Assembly: GCF_002795265.1 (NCBI RefSeq)
Contig: NZ_CP024870.1
Span: forward strand, 806,001-870,000
Source of the DNA: Spiroplasma clarkii
GTDB taxonomy: Bacteria > Bacillota_I > Bacilli_A > Mycoplasmatales > Mycoplasmataceae
DNA: 64,000 nt
Reading direction: 5' to 3'
In this document: positions 21,499-32,410 of the stretch, piece by piece
Layout: each line of letters begins with the position of its first letter
Numbering within the stretch: the first letter of the stretch is position 1
Made by a program: the position numbers and the translations under genes
Notes under the pieces: generated by a model
The model's input: the letters and a program-made list of their open reading frames with translations, nothing else
Database searches by the model: none
Told to the model about the DNA's origin: nothing

Positions 21499-23808
21499 CT
21501 AATTTGTTTCTTCTTCAACAACACTAGATGCTCTTTCAGCTAATTCAACACCAGGAACTTCTTTGATTGCAGTTATAGCTGTATTGAAGTGTTCAAGATC
21601 TCTGACTTGAAGCACCATTGAAGAACGAGTTAATAACTCTTCTTCACTAGTAATCAATTTAGCTTCTGTGACCTCAATTCTTTGTGTACCAAACACTTGA
21701 ACTATTCCCTGTAAAACTCCAGGTCTAACACTTGTAACAATTCTCACTTTAACTTTGTAAGTGAGATTTGCTAATTTCTTAACATTTCAAACTGCTTCTA
21801 AAATATTTTTAACATTTTTTGTATTTAAAATGTTAACACACTTACTTCTGTGAATTTGAAAACCCTTTGATTTAGACATAAAAGCCACAATTTCTTCAAC
21901 TGGTAGTGGAAAACAACATTCAGCAATGGTTGAACTCAGGTTTTCCATTTTATTAATAATTATATCACCTCGACTTGAAGTTGATTTGTACTTTCTAGTT
22001 TTAATATCTAGGATTTGATCATCATTCATTTCATCAGTGGCCTCAACAAAAACAACTTCAACGGCCTCTTTAATGGAAAAGTCCCCTCTTCCGATTGATA
22101 ATAAAAAATCATCAATATTTTTATAATCTAAAACCAATAATTTTCTTTTAATTTCTTCTAGTGAATTTACTTTTCACTTTAAGTCATTTTCAATAATGTA
22201 ACGATCAATCTCTCTTTTAGTATTTCTAATTAATTTTTGATTTGAAATAGTTTCTTCTCTGACAATTTTTTGAGATTTATCTGCTAAGAAATTTTCAATT
22301 GCTTTTTTAGCTGTTGAAGTTCTAACAAACTTCAACCATTTTTCTTGTGGTTCAATTTCAGTTGAAGTTTGCACTTCAATCATTTCTCCAGATTCTAAGG
22401 TTGTATTAAATGGAGAAAAAACCCCATTTATTTTAGCACCAACTGTGTGGTTTCCAACCTCAGTGTGGATTTTATATGCAAAGTCTAAAACTGTACTTCC
22501 AAATGGCAAGGTTACCACTTGTCCATCAGGAGTTAATACATAAATTAATGATGTTAAGTAGTCACTTTTAACTGTTTCTTCAATTTCAGCTTCTAATTTA
22601 TCCATTCCAGATTCATATTCAACTTCTTCACCTTCTGAGGCTAATTTTTCTAAGTTCATGATTCTAGTAAACATGTCAACTTTTTCATCAATTTCTTTTT
22701 GTTTTGCTTCTACACTAACATTTTTTTCATTTTCTTTATATTTTCAATGAGCTGCAGCTCCATGCATAGCAATGTCTTCCATATTAAAAGTTCTAATTTG
22801 AACTTCAAAAATGATCCCATCCTTATTGGCGACTGTGGTGTGTAATGACTGGTACAAGTTATTTTTTGGAGTGGCAATATAGTCTTTAAAACGTCCTGAT
22901 AAAGGTGTATACATTTGGTGGACTCAACCCATTACTGTATAACATTCATCCACATTTTCTGTAATAATCCGCACTGCAATAATATCATTGATGTCTGTGA
23001 AATTCTTTCCAAATGTGGTCATTTTACGATAGATTGAGTAAAATGACTTTGATCTTCCATAAACTTCAAATTTAGTGATTTTTTGCGAATCTTTTATTTT
23101 ATTTTCAATATCTGAAATAATTTCATCAATAATTTGTTCACGTGCTTCAATATCTTCTTCTAGTAGTGCAGAAACTCTTTGGTATTCTTCTGGATTTAAG
23201 TAACGAAAACTTCAATCTTCTAAAAGGTTTTTAGCAGTTTTCATCCCAATTCTGTGAGCAATAGTTGAGTAAATTTCTAAGGTTTCTTTGGCAATAATTT
23301 TTTGTTTATCAGGGGGCATGTATTTTAAAGTTAACATATTGTGCATTCTGTCAGCAATTTTTACAATGATAACTCTAATGTCACGAATCATAGAAATAAA
23401 CAATTTTCTTAAGTATTGTGCTTTCATTTGAGCACGATTTTCTTTGGTAAAAAAACTAACTTTTGTTACTGATTCAACAATGTTTGCCACATCAGTTCCA
23501 AAAATTTGTTCAATTTCTTCATGGGTTACAGGTGTATCTTCAATGACATCATGTAAAAGTCCAGCAATAATTGTTTTGGGACCCATTTTTCATTGAGCTA
23601 AGTAATATGCTGTAGATAAAGGGTGAATTATAAATTTGTCACCACTTTTACGCATTTGACCTTCATGCTTGTTTTCAGCATATAAATAAGCTTGACGAAC
23701 TTCTTCAATAATTGTTTCATTATGGATGTATTTACGCATTTCTTCTAACAATAAGTTGACATCGCGACACTCAATATAGTGGAACTCTTCATTCAATTTA
23801 TTTGACAT
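21499..23808 (-). CDS. relA: Bifunctional (p)ppGpp synthetase/hydrolase (RSH)
   Basis: A 769-residue long RSH protein. The HD hydrolase domain has [11 protein letters not shown] and LLHDVIEDT (His86-Asp87); the synthetase domain has [18 protein letters not shown] and EVQIRT; a TGS domain follows (about residues 400-465, [20 protein letters not shown]), and an ACT domain ends the protein (residues ~690-765). All hallmark residues for both making and degrading (p)ppGpp are seen, so it is bifunctional like Bacillus Rel. It adjusts growth to starvation in the cytoplasm. Start after GGGGGTGG at 23808. It follows apt in the same direction, with a terminator between. Confidence 0.96.
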
Positions 23809-23867
23809 AAAGCCACCCCCTGTTTACTCTAATGATTATATTATAATTAGGTCTCGAAAACAACAAA

Positions 23868-23905
23868 AAACTTTGCAACGATCAGAAGTGATAACTGCAA
23901 AGTTT
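23868..23905 (-). terminator. Terminator after apt
   Basis: AAACTTTGCA / TGCAAAGTTT with an 18-base loop and six T on the minus strand, between apt and relA. Confidence 0.85.
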
Positions 23906-23913
23906 GACTTTTT

Positions 23914-24426
23914 TTAGTAAGTAATTAAACTTACACTATTGTATTCTTGAAATAATTTGGCATCATGCAAGAATGATAAATCTGCTAAGAAGATTATTTT
24001 TTCAACACTAGCTTGGCAATCTTGAACTAGATTAACAATTGCTTGCATTGTTCCCCCAGTAGCTAAAACGTCATCAATAATGGCCACTTTATCTCCTGGT
24101 TGTAAATCTCCAATATGCATTTGAATATGACCTTGTCCATATTCTAATTTGTATTCTTTATTCATAACTTCTCTTGGTAGTTTACCTGGTTTTCTAACCA
24201 AGACAAAGCGGCACCCAGCAGCATAAGCTACTGCACTAGCAAACAAAAATCCGCGTGCTTCAGGTGCAACAATTACTGTTGCTTGAGATGCTTTAACTTG
24301 TTTTACCATCTCATCAACTGTGTATTTAAATGCTTCAACATCATTTAATAATGGTGTAATGTCTTTAAAAACTATACCTTCAATTGGGAAGTCTTTAACA
24401 TCAACAATATATTTTTTTAGATCCAT
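23914..24426 (-). CDS. apt: Adenine phosphoribosyltransferase
   Basis: A 170-residue type I phosphoribosyltransferase. The PRPP loop VAIIDDVLATGGT is at residues 114-126, and VAPEARGF (residues 53-60) and VRKPGKLP (77-84) are typical of Apt. It converts adenine and PRPP to AMP, a salvage step that mollicutes need because they lack purine synthesis. Start at 24426 with AAAGGA; it follows secDF by 20 bases, and secDF-apt-relA is the usual Firmicute order. Confidence 0.97.
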   Translation of the reverse strand: MDLKKYIVDVKDFPIEGIVFKDITPLLNDVEAFKYTVDEMVKQVKASQATVIVAPEARGFLFASAVAYAAGCRFVLVRKPGKLPREVMNKEYKLEYGQGHIQMHIGDLQPGDKVAIIDDVLATGGTMQAIVNLVQDCQASVEKIIFLADLSFLHDAKLFQEYNSVSLITY

Positions 24427-24446
24427 GTCTTTAATCCTTTAATCAA

Positions 24447-27400
24447 CTAGTCGTTGATCCCTTCAATAATTTGTTCTTCACGACTCACTTTTAAGTTATT
24501 GATAAAGTGCTTACGGCTTAAGTGGTTTCTAATTCTAATTTGTTCTAAGGCCATTCAAATTGGTAAACAAATTAGCAACATTACTGCAATTGAGGCCACA
24601 ACTGCAATTACTATTGCAATTCCGATTGTAGCAATTGGTGTAAAGGCAATTAAGAACAACACTGCAAAGGCAATATAAATTAAACCTACAAGAATTGAAC
24701 GTTTTAAACCATATTTAAAGGTTTGCACCATAACTTCTTTCAAGTAGTTATTTTTACGAGAAACTCGATTAATTTGAATCTTAGTTTCACGTTTTTTATC
24801 TTTATAACTTAATCATTTTTCATGTTTGTATTTTTTAAAATCATTTTTAATTTTAACAATATCTTCTTTGGTTAAGTTATCTGCTTTTAAGGCAACTTTT
24901 TTCTCAGTTTTTTGTACAAAGATTTCATCACGAATCATTCTTTTTAGATTCTTTAATTCAGCAGATAAACTAATTTCTTCTTTGAAGAATTGTTTTAGAC
25001 TATTTTCATCTTTTGTAGCAATCAAGGAGCGCGACTTCCCAAACACACTCATCATTGATGTGACCATTACCAACATACTAATTGAAATAGCCACAAGTAC
25101 TCCTACTCCAAAACTCAAGTGTAAGGCAATAACTGCAGCAAGTGTAATTGCTGGTACTAAGACAATTCCAATTACCATAGCAATATAATATGTTCACTTA
25201 AATCTAATTAGGATGTAAATTAACATAACTAGGACAATTGATAATAATGCATATGAAATTTGCACTGACATTCTTAAGATTGTTGAAGCACGAATTTGTT
25301 TGGTAATGTATCCACCATTTTCACTAACAGCTTGTTCACGGTTTAAACCACCAACCACTGTAAATAGATTTCTAATTGCTTGTGATTGGGTTGAGTTAGT
25401 AGTCATTACAGCTAAGGTAACTCAAGGTACATCTTCGTCAGAAGTACTTCCAGATTGGAAAGTGAAACTTGAACCATGAGAAACAATAAATTTATGATTC
25501 TGATACTGACGACGAGTACTCATATTTGACAACTGTGCCACTTGGTTTACATAACTTGGGTTGTTAAATAAAATTGTTAAGAAACTTGAAACTGTATATT
25601 CAATGCTAATTTCTGAATTAGTTCCTGTACTTTGATTTGAAAGCAAGTCAACTAGTTCACTTCTTAAACTCTCATCAATATCAGTACGGTTAGGTACATT
25701 TTCAATGGCAGTATAAACTTGATCTAACTGGTTACCTCAAATTGTGTATTCTGTTCTATTACCAAAAGTATTATCATAATTTGGTCCAAATAGACCCCCA
25801 ATTACTGCAGCAACTGCAGTTAGTGAAGCAATAACAATAGCAAAGATTTTTGAACCACGTTTAATTTGTTTTTCAACAACATTGGTTTTTACTTTGGCAT
25901 TTGTTGATAGTAGAATTTCACTTTCAGCTTCAATGATTTCTTGAGTATCATCTGCTAAAATGAATTTTAATTCTTCAATCTTTAAATCCAATTTGAAAAC
26001 CTTTTTTGGATGTTTGGTTTTTTTTGTTTCTAATTTTGTAATTTTTTTTGTAATTCTTGATTTATATTTTTCTGTTAATTTTAAGTTTTTAGCTTTAACT
26101 TTTTCATCAATTTTGCTAATTTTTTGTTCTATAACTGCAATTTTGTTAGTGACTACACTAATTTTTGCAGCATTTTTGCTTGTAGCATTATTTAAATTGT
26201 CTAACTTAACTCTTAGAGTTCTTAGTTTATAAGCTAATCAAGCATTATTTTGATTGGCAAAATCTGTGTTTAAGGCAAATAATGCTGCTTTATTTTCAAA
26301 CATATTTGTAGCAATAACTAATTTATAAAGGATTAATCCAAACAATAAACCAATTACAAATGAGAAAGCAACTCCCATTAAGACTAGAATAGCAAATGAT
26401 TGAATGGCATTAGTTGAAATTCAAAACATTGAAATTGCTGGAATAATCAAGGCCACTAACATATCTACTGCCAAAGTAATTGTTTCTTTCACGGCAATAC
26501 TGTAACTCACCTTTGTATTTCTCTGCTTTAAGAAAATGTTAAACTTGGTTTGTTCAAAAATCATTGAAAAGATTTCTAGATTAATTGCTGTAATAATAAA
26601 CACTGCGAAGATTGCTTCTGCACCTAAGGTTAAACTAAATCATGTTGAAGCCAGTAATGTGAGCATTGTAATTGCACTAATGATGGCAAGCATAATAATT
26701 CCCATAACTCTGTAAGCTATTAAAGCATAAATTAAGAGCGCTAAGACAAAACATAGTAGAAAGGCTGCAGAAACTCACAACATTATTGATGTAATTGTGG
26801 CTCCAATTGCTGAAATGTTATTAACTGTAAAAACAAAACCTCTGGTTGATGCATTGAAAATAGCGGCACCAATTCTTGCCTTTGACTCAGGCTGATTTGA
26901 ATACTCAATAATTAATTTATTGTCTCTAATATATGAGTTTGCTAATAAAATGTTTCCATTAGTAGATCCTGCACTTTTAAAGATGGTTCCATCCATTAAA
27001 AAGTAACTTTGAATTTTTGTTTCCATTATTTTTGAATTTTGAGTTCAACTATTAATTGAATCACGCACAAATTTAACCATGAAAGTATTTATTCTTTCAA
27101 AAACATCACGAATTACACCTAATTCAATTTGAGAAACCCCACCAGAACCAGATAAGGCATTTCCATTAACATTCTGAGAATATTTTCCTCCAGCTGCAAA
27201 ATCATCAGTTGTAGCATTGGGGTCATAAACATATTTTGAAGTATCTGAAACATATTCAAATCCATTATTTAAATAGTTGGTGAAGGTAGTAACAAATCCT
27301 TCACGATCTGATGCAATATTTAAAACATTGACATAACGGTATTGTTCAACATTACCTGTACTACGTTCTAAATATCTTCCAATAAATAGGTCATCAATAA

Positions 27401-28199
27401 CTTTTTTTTGATTTTCATCTAGTTTATTATCACCAGCAGCATTATAACTAATTTTAAGTGTTCTAATTACATTGTCATAAAAACTTTCAACTCTTGTTCT
27501 TAGGTCATTGCCTGGGACTAAGTTATATCAGTTTCTTATGTCATTATAAAGTCCATCTGCATCAATCATAATTGTTGATGAAATTTCACTTTCACTTTCA
27601 CCAAATAATGAAGTGAAAGTTTCACCATTTAAATCAAATTCAATAGCTGGATTTTTACCAGCATTGCTTGTGATAGAAGTTGATTTTGCTGAAGTGAAGT
27701 ATTCATTAATACCTTTTCTAGTGTCATCAGTAAACTGCATGTCCTTTAGATCTTTATTAAGAATAATGGCTCCACCATTTCTTTGAATTTGGTTTTTAAA
27801 TTCAGTTTCACTATTGTATGCATCAATTGGTGACAAAACTTTTAAATAGTTTGCCCCAGCAGTTTCAACAATAATTTGGTTTGTTCCCATTGGGTTTAAA
27901 CGTTGCTCTAAAACTGAAGCAGCTTCACGAGCATCACCATTTGGTTGGTTATTTTGGCTTTCTTTGGCATCAGCACTAATATCACTAACTGCTACTAAAG
28001 CAGAATAATGTCCTTTAAAGTCACTCCCCAATTTGTAGTTTTCTGAAAAGTATTGAGTACTGAAAAATATTCCTGAAATTAATGCCCCTATCATTAATAA
28101 AATAGTGAATATGTTAAAAAAACGCTTAGCTTTAGGTTTAGACCTTTTGGGGTTATTTATGACATCTTTTTGTTGTGTGTTGTCAATCACTTCAACCAC
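24447..28199 (-). CDS. secDF: Fused SecDF protein-export membrane protein
   Basis: A 1250-residue fusion of SecD and SecF, read with many TGA-Trp codons in one uninterrupted frame. SecD part: helix at ~30-50, external domain ~51-475, five more helices to ~640. A Lys-rich cytoplasmic coiled coil (~650-770) links to SecF: helix at ~785-805, external domain to ~925, helices to ~1230, and a second charged insertion at ~1070-1150 between helices. SecDF uses the ion gradient to help SecYEG finish translocation. About 500 residues longer than Bacillus SecDF because of the insertions. The start is GTG, directly after the upstream stop (TAA GTG), so translation is coupled. Confidence 0.93.
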
Positions 28200-28478
28200 T
28201 TATCCTTCTAATATATATTTTAAATCATGTTCTAAAGTATCACTTGATTTATCAGTAACATCTTTTAAATTTAAGTACTCATAAATCCTATTGACTTTAA
28301 TGTTCATAATCAAGAATGATGCATCATTAACATCCCTAATTTGGTTATTAATTAAGACTACATTCATCAAATAATTGTATAGATCATTGATTGTTGTAGG
28401 GGGAATTTCTCGTCTAATTTCTACAAGTTTTAGTTCCAGCAATTTCCCTACAATCTCTTTAAATATCTCTTTTTCCAT
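28200..28478 (-). CDS. Small protein upstream of secDF (possible ComN-type regulator)
   Basis: A 92-residue soluble helical protein with TINDLYNYLMNVVLINNQIRD-like sequence. Its stop directly precedes the GTG of secDF, so the two are translated together. In Bacilli, a short post-transcriptional regulator (ComN family) sits in the same place beside secDF; size and context agree, but the sequence match is weak to the eye, so the name is only a suggestion. Promoter -10 TATAAT at 28498-28503. Confidence 0.7.
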   Translation of the reverse strand: MEKEIFKEIVGKLLELKLVEIRREIPPTTINDLYNYLMNVVLINNQIRDVNDASFLIMNIKVNRIYEYLNLKDVTDKSSDTLEHDLKYILEG

Positions 28479-28497
28479 ACAACCACCATACTAGATA

Positions 28498-28503
28498 ATT
28501 ATA
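28498..28503 (-). promoter_or_regulatory. -10 box of the secDF operon
   Basis: TATAAT on the minus strand 20 bases before the small gene's start. It lies just outside the IS direct repeat (28526-28554), so the insertion left the -10 box in place but may have changed what lies upstream of the -35. Confidence 0.65.
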
Positions 28504-28525
28504 CAAAAAATATGACTAAAATTTT

Positions 28526-28554
28526 AAAATATTTATTTATTTTTCATTAGGTTT
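28526..28554. repeat. Left 29-bp target-site duplication
   Basis: Identical over 29 bases to 30106-30134 (begins AAAATATTTATTTATTTTTC, ends TTAGGTTT). The two copies flank the IS element exactly. Confidence 0.9.
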
Positions 28555-30105
28555 CATTGTTATCAAAACAAAAAAGGACTAAATGTTATCAAAACAAAAC
28601 TGGACTTTATTATAATAATAAAGGAAATCAGGGAATAAAAATGAAAAGAAATTATAGAGGTAAAAGACAAATGAAAACCAACAAACATATACAAGATATT
28701 ATTAGGGAGGCTGCTTTATCCAGGGATAAAGCAGCCAAAAGAGAACTTTTGATAAAAAGTGGTGGTAGTAGATCATGGTTTTATGATGCCATTAAAAAAT
28801 ACAAAGAAATTGGTGAGGCCTTCTTTATCCACAAAAATAAAAACAATAAGCATGCTCAAAAGCGAACCCATATGCAAGCACTAGAGATTAGCAGGATTTT
28901 TAGGGATGAGTACTTAAACTGTAATTTTAGGGATTTTATGCGCTATTTAAAAGCAGATAAAAGATATGACTATCAGTGGGTGAGTTATTCATATATTTAC
29001 AATATTTTAAGATCTAAAAATCATTGCTCAAAACTGGCACATAAAAAAACTATCAAATTGTTAGCAAAAGAAGAAGAGTTGAAAAATAGACCTCAAAGTC
29101 TACTGGTTCCCTCCTCAGCTACAGAAAGAGCAAAAGAAAATATCCATATTGCAAGGCCAAGAACCCAAAGGCGTGGTCATGTTGTTGAAGCTGATGCTAC
29201 ATTTTGAAGATTCAGTGATGAGGAGATTTGGGCATTGCATGGTTATATTGATGAGGCAAGTGGAGAGGTTTTAGGATTATATTTTGATCATCAAGAAACT
29301 ACTGAAGGTTATTTCAATGCTTTGAAACCGGTCTTAAAAAATTATGGGACTTTTGAAGTGCTAAGAACTGACAAACGCAGAACTTTTTGGAGTGAAAAAA
29401 AAGAATCTTCGCCCGAAGATTCTCGAATTCAGTTTGCATTTGTAGCTAAAAACTTAGGTATTGACATCCAATCATCAATTTCACCACAATTCAAACCAAG
29501 GATTGAAAGGCTCTGAAAAACCATTAAAGGTACAATCACTACCTTTATGGAACAAAATAAAGTCACAAATATTAATGAGGCCAATCTAGTCTTACCAAAA
29601 TTTGTTGAGTATTTAAATAATCATGTTGTAACCCTTCAAAAAGATTTTACTACAAATTCATTCAAAAAATTTGAGGGAGATCTAAATATTATTTTGGGAC
29701 ACAAATCAATTAGAGTGGTTGCAAGAGATCTAACTGTTACCTATGAAAAGAAAAAGTACTTTATATGCAATTTCACAACACCATTAAATATACCTAGACG
29801 AGAGATTATGATAATTCAATGTTGTGATGGTAACCTTATCGCATCACTTGGTGATAACTATTATAGTATGATTGAATTTGATAATGAAATGCTCTACAAA
29901 TCAAAAGTTGTTCTTGAAAATGAAGGAGTGAAACCTGAAGATATGCCACAAAAAATTAAAAACAACTCTGTCTGAGCTCAATCAAACTTTATCTTTTTTA
30001 AGAAAAAATACTCAAGTTGATATAAAAAGCACTCCTATTAAACTAGCAATTTATTAAAAGTTGTATTAAAATTACTAAAAGTCCAAATTTGTTTTGATAG
30101 CTACA
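28555..30105 (+). mobile_element. Insertion sequence with long target duplication (IS1202-like)
   Basis: 1551-bp element. Ends are imperfect inverted repeats sharing TATCAAAACAAA and GGACT in the same register (left from 28560, right read inward from 30105). The left end has a second tandem copy of this motif (28583-28606). It carries one intact DDE transposase gene. The 29-bp duplication of target DNA agrees with the IS1202 group, known for duplications in the 24-29 bp range; the family name is inferred from this and the protein, not from a search. Confidence 0.88.
28641..30041 (+). CDS. DDE transposase of the IS1202-like element
   Basis: A 466-residue transposase, intact when TGA is read as Trp (four such codons). 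N-terminal helix-turn-helix region (residues ~15-60), then the catalytic core with Asp185 (VEADATFW), Asp244 (LRTDKRR) and Glu289 (RIERLW). ATG at 28641 follows CAGGGA; upstream in-frame codons lie inside the terminal repeats. A perfect 8-bp hairpin GAATCTTC-GCCC-GAAGATTC lies inside the coding region at 29403-29422, just after the second Asp, encoding the loop KESSPEDS. It cuts and joins the element ends. Confidence 0.88.
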
Positions 30106-30134
30106 AAAATATTTATTTATTTTTCATTAGGTTT
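30106..30134. repeat. Right 29-bp target-site duplication
   Basis: Second copy of the 28526-28554 sequence; it merges at its right edge with a hairpin GTTTTTAACT / AGTTAAAAAC (30131-30159) that follows the yitT-type gene and may be its terminator. Confidence 0.9.
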
Positions 30135-30164
30135 TTAACTTAAAGACTAGTTAAAAACAAATGT

Positions 30165-31853
30165 TTAGACTTGACTTGAATCTTGGTTATCAGATTTTTT
30201 TTGTTTCTTTCTAATTTTACGTTTGTGCTCTTTATTGTATTTAACAATAGCAATTTGACGAATTTTTTCAAGTTCTGCATCATCAGTCGAGACCTTTCTG
30301 TGAATAACATCCCTTTCATCATTGGTTTTAATTTCATAATTAAAAATACCCTTAACATCTTTGGTTTTTAAGATATTAATTTTAGCTTGTGGATCTGCTA
30401 AAAAGACATCTTTTTCAAGCAAATCCCAACTCATTACTGACATTGCTACCATCAACACTGAACGGTGCAAATAGTTTTTATTAATTCTGTTTGTAGCTTC
30501 TCAAGTTAAAATATCATTTTGAAAACCTTTATTTAGTAAAATTTTGTTAATCTCTTTTGGTTTATTTGTAGTAATTAAATAAGTTCTAGCTTTATATTTT
30601 GGATATAGTGTGTTAGTGGCAACAGCACTACATAACACTAAGGCAATTGAAGAAAATAATGATGGTCCAAAAATGTAGGCTAGTTTAATGCGAGCTACAA
30701 TACTTAATGGTAAGACATCACCATACCCGTCTTTACAAACAAACTGGACCAAATACTGGTAGGCTTGAGTTTGATTAAAAGTGGTTGGAGCTGTATTAAA
30801 GTTATCTCAAATTGCTTGGATAACATCTCCATCTGGAATATTTGAATTAATACCTAAATTAAACAAAAATTGTGGGTCTCAATTTCCATTAATGTAAGCA
30901 CGGTTTGCTTGAGCATATTCTAGCATTGATCTAACTAAGTCAAGATTATTTTTATCTAATCTTTTTAGAGCATCTTCAACACTTATGCTTTGTAAAATAT
31001 TGACTTTTACATCTGGAGTAACCATTGAGACAGGTAAAATAGCAGTATTTAACACAATTACTAAAGCTAAAATGATAAAGTTAACATTTCGGTTTAAAGT
31101 CCCAATTGGTTTATTTTTAATGTTTGAAAAATACATAGTAAAGAAATCTGATCCTCCTGTTGAAGAACCAATTTTATACACTAAAGCATAAGCTGAACCA
31201 ACTAGCACTCCTCCTAGGGTTCCAAAAATGAATAATCAAATTCCTGAATTTCATGACCCTTGAATACCACTTAGAAGTTTATAGTTAACAATGAAGTGAA
31301 AAGAATTTGGGTTTACTACTGGAATTAATTGTAAAATTTGGTCAAAAGCAATTTGTAAACCAATAAATAAAATAGTAGTATAAGTAAATTTTTTTCCCAA
31401 CTTGATGTATCCAAAAATAAATAAGGGAATATTCATAGCAAAATAATAAATAAAGTAAAATGAACTTTGCATTTGAGTATTACTTTTGAATGTTCAAATA
31501 GCAAAAAACCTGGCTATGGCCCCAATCCCTGCTGGGAAGAGACCAACACGTCCAGTTGATGAAATAAAGTAGTCAAAAGCAATGGTTACTAAAAATGCTG
31601 CTAAGGTTAGTCAAGCTAAATCTCGTCAAAATTTAGTCTTAAAATATGTTTGTACTAACAAGATTTGTTCTCGACGAGACATAATTTTGTGTTCAATGTG
31701 AGACAAATCAATTTGATTTTTGTCTTTAATTAAGGCTTTTGCTACTTTTTTAATAGCTTTTTCTTCTTCTTTTGAACTAAACTCTTCATGAATTTGCTCA
31801 ACAACTTCATCAAGTGCTTCAGTTTGTTCGGTTACTTTTGCTGTATCCTTCAC
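30165..31853 (-). CDS. YitT-family membrane protein
   Basis: A 562-residue membrane protein. A charged N-terminal region (residues 1-75, partly coiled coil) precedes hydrophobic segments at ~78-250 with the family sequence GSSTGGSDFF and a C-terminal soluble domain resembling DUF2179 (residues ~420-470, ARTYLITTNKPKEINKILLN). About twice the length of Bacillus YitT because of an inserted ~130-residue region between the helices and extensions at both ends. The biochemical role of the family is unknown. The start is GTG at 31853 with AGGGGA upstream. Last gene before the IS. Confidence 0.82.
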
Positions 31854-31940
31854 TGCCCTGTTCCCCTATCTTTCAAATTATTAATATCCTTGTCTAGAAA
31901 TAATTTATCACAAAAAAATAGTTGTTTGTTAAAAAACATT

Positions 31941-32288
31941 TTATTTCTCATATTCTTCTTTGTTTTTTTTGATTGTAGCACGTAATGCTTCAAAGGAATT
32001 ACCTGCTCTTTTTTCTGCTTGTTTTTTTAAAATTGACTCACGTAAAACATCTGCATCATACATAGATTTGCCTTTTGCTTTAAGTTGCTTTTGTTTTTCA
32101 GTGTCATCATCGGGATCTGCTCATTTTGAAGCATTAACCTGGCTCATAGTTGCCTTGGCATGGTTAATGATACTTAATAAGCTCTTTGGTTCATTAGTTT
32201 TTTCAGTATTTGTTGGTTGTTTATCTTTTCGCAATGACATTAGTTCCTCAAATATTTGATCTACATTGTCTTGATTTTTTTTGCTCAT
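31941..32288 (-). CDS. Hypothetical protein, 115 residues
   Basis: Not recognised. A small, very charged, probably helical and partly disordered protein (Lys, Asp, Glu, Gln-rich), one TGA-coded Trp. Start at 32288 with a GTGAAA-type site (TAGGTGAAAATATG). It lies 87 bases upstream of the YitT-family gene and may be co-transcribed. Confidence 0.65.
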
Positions 32289-32410
32289 ATTTTCACCTAC
32301 ATATGATGATTATACACAAATTTAGCGATAAAAAAAGAAATGAAATGAAAAAACCCATTCAAGTACTGAATGGGTTAATTGTAAGATTTAATAAAATCAG
32401 TTCTAACTAA

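Noticed and set aside
24826-25188. 120-codon open frame on the plus strand inside secDF
   Set aside because: Antisense of a Lys-rich part of secDF; no ribosome site or terminator.
28557-28640. Earlier start for the transposase
   Set aside because: It would read through the terminal repeats; the ATG at 28641 has a ribosome site.
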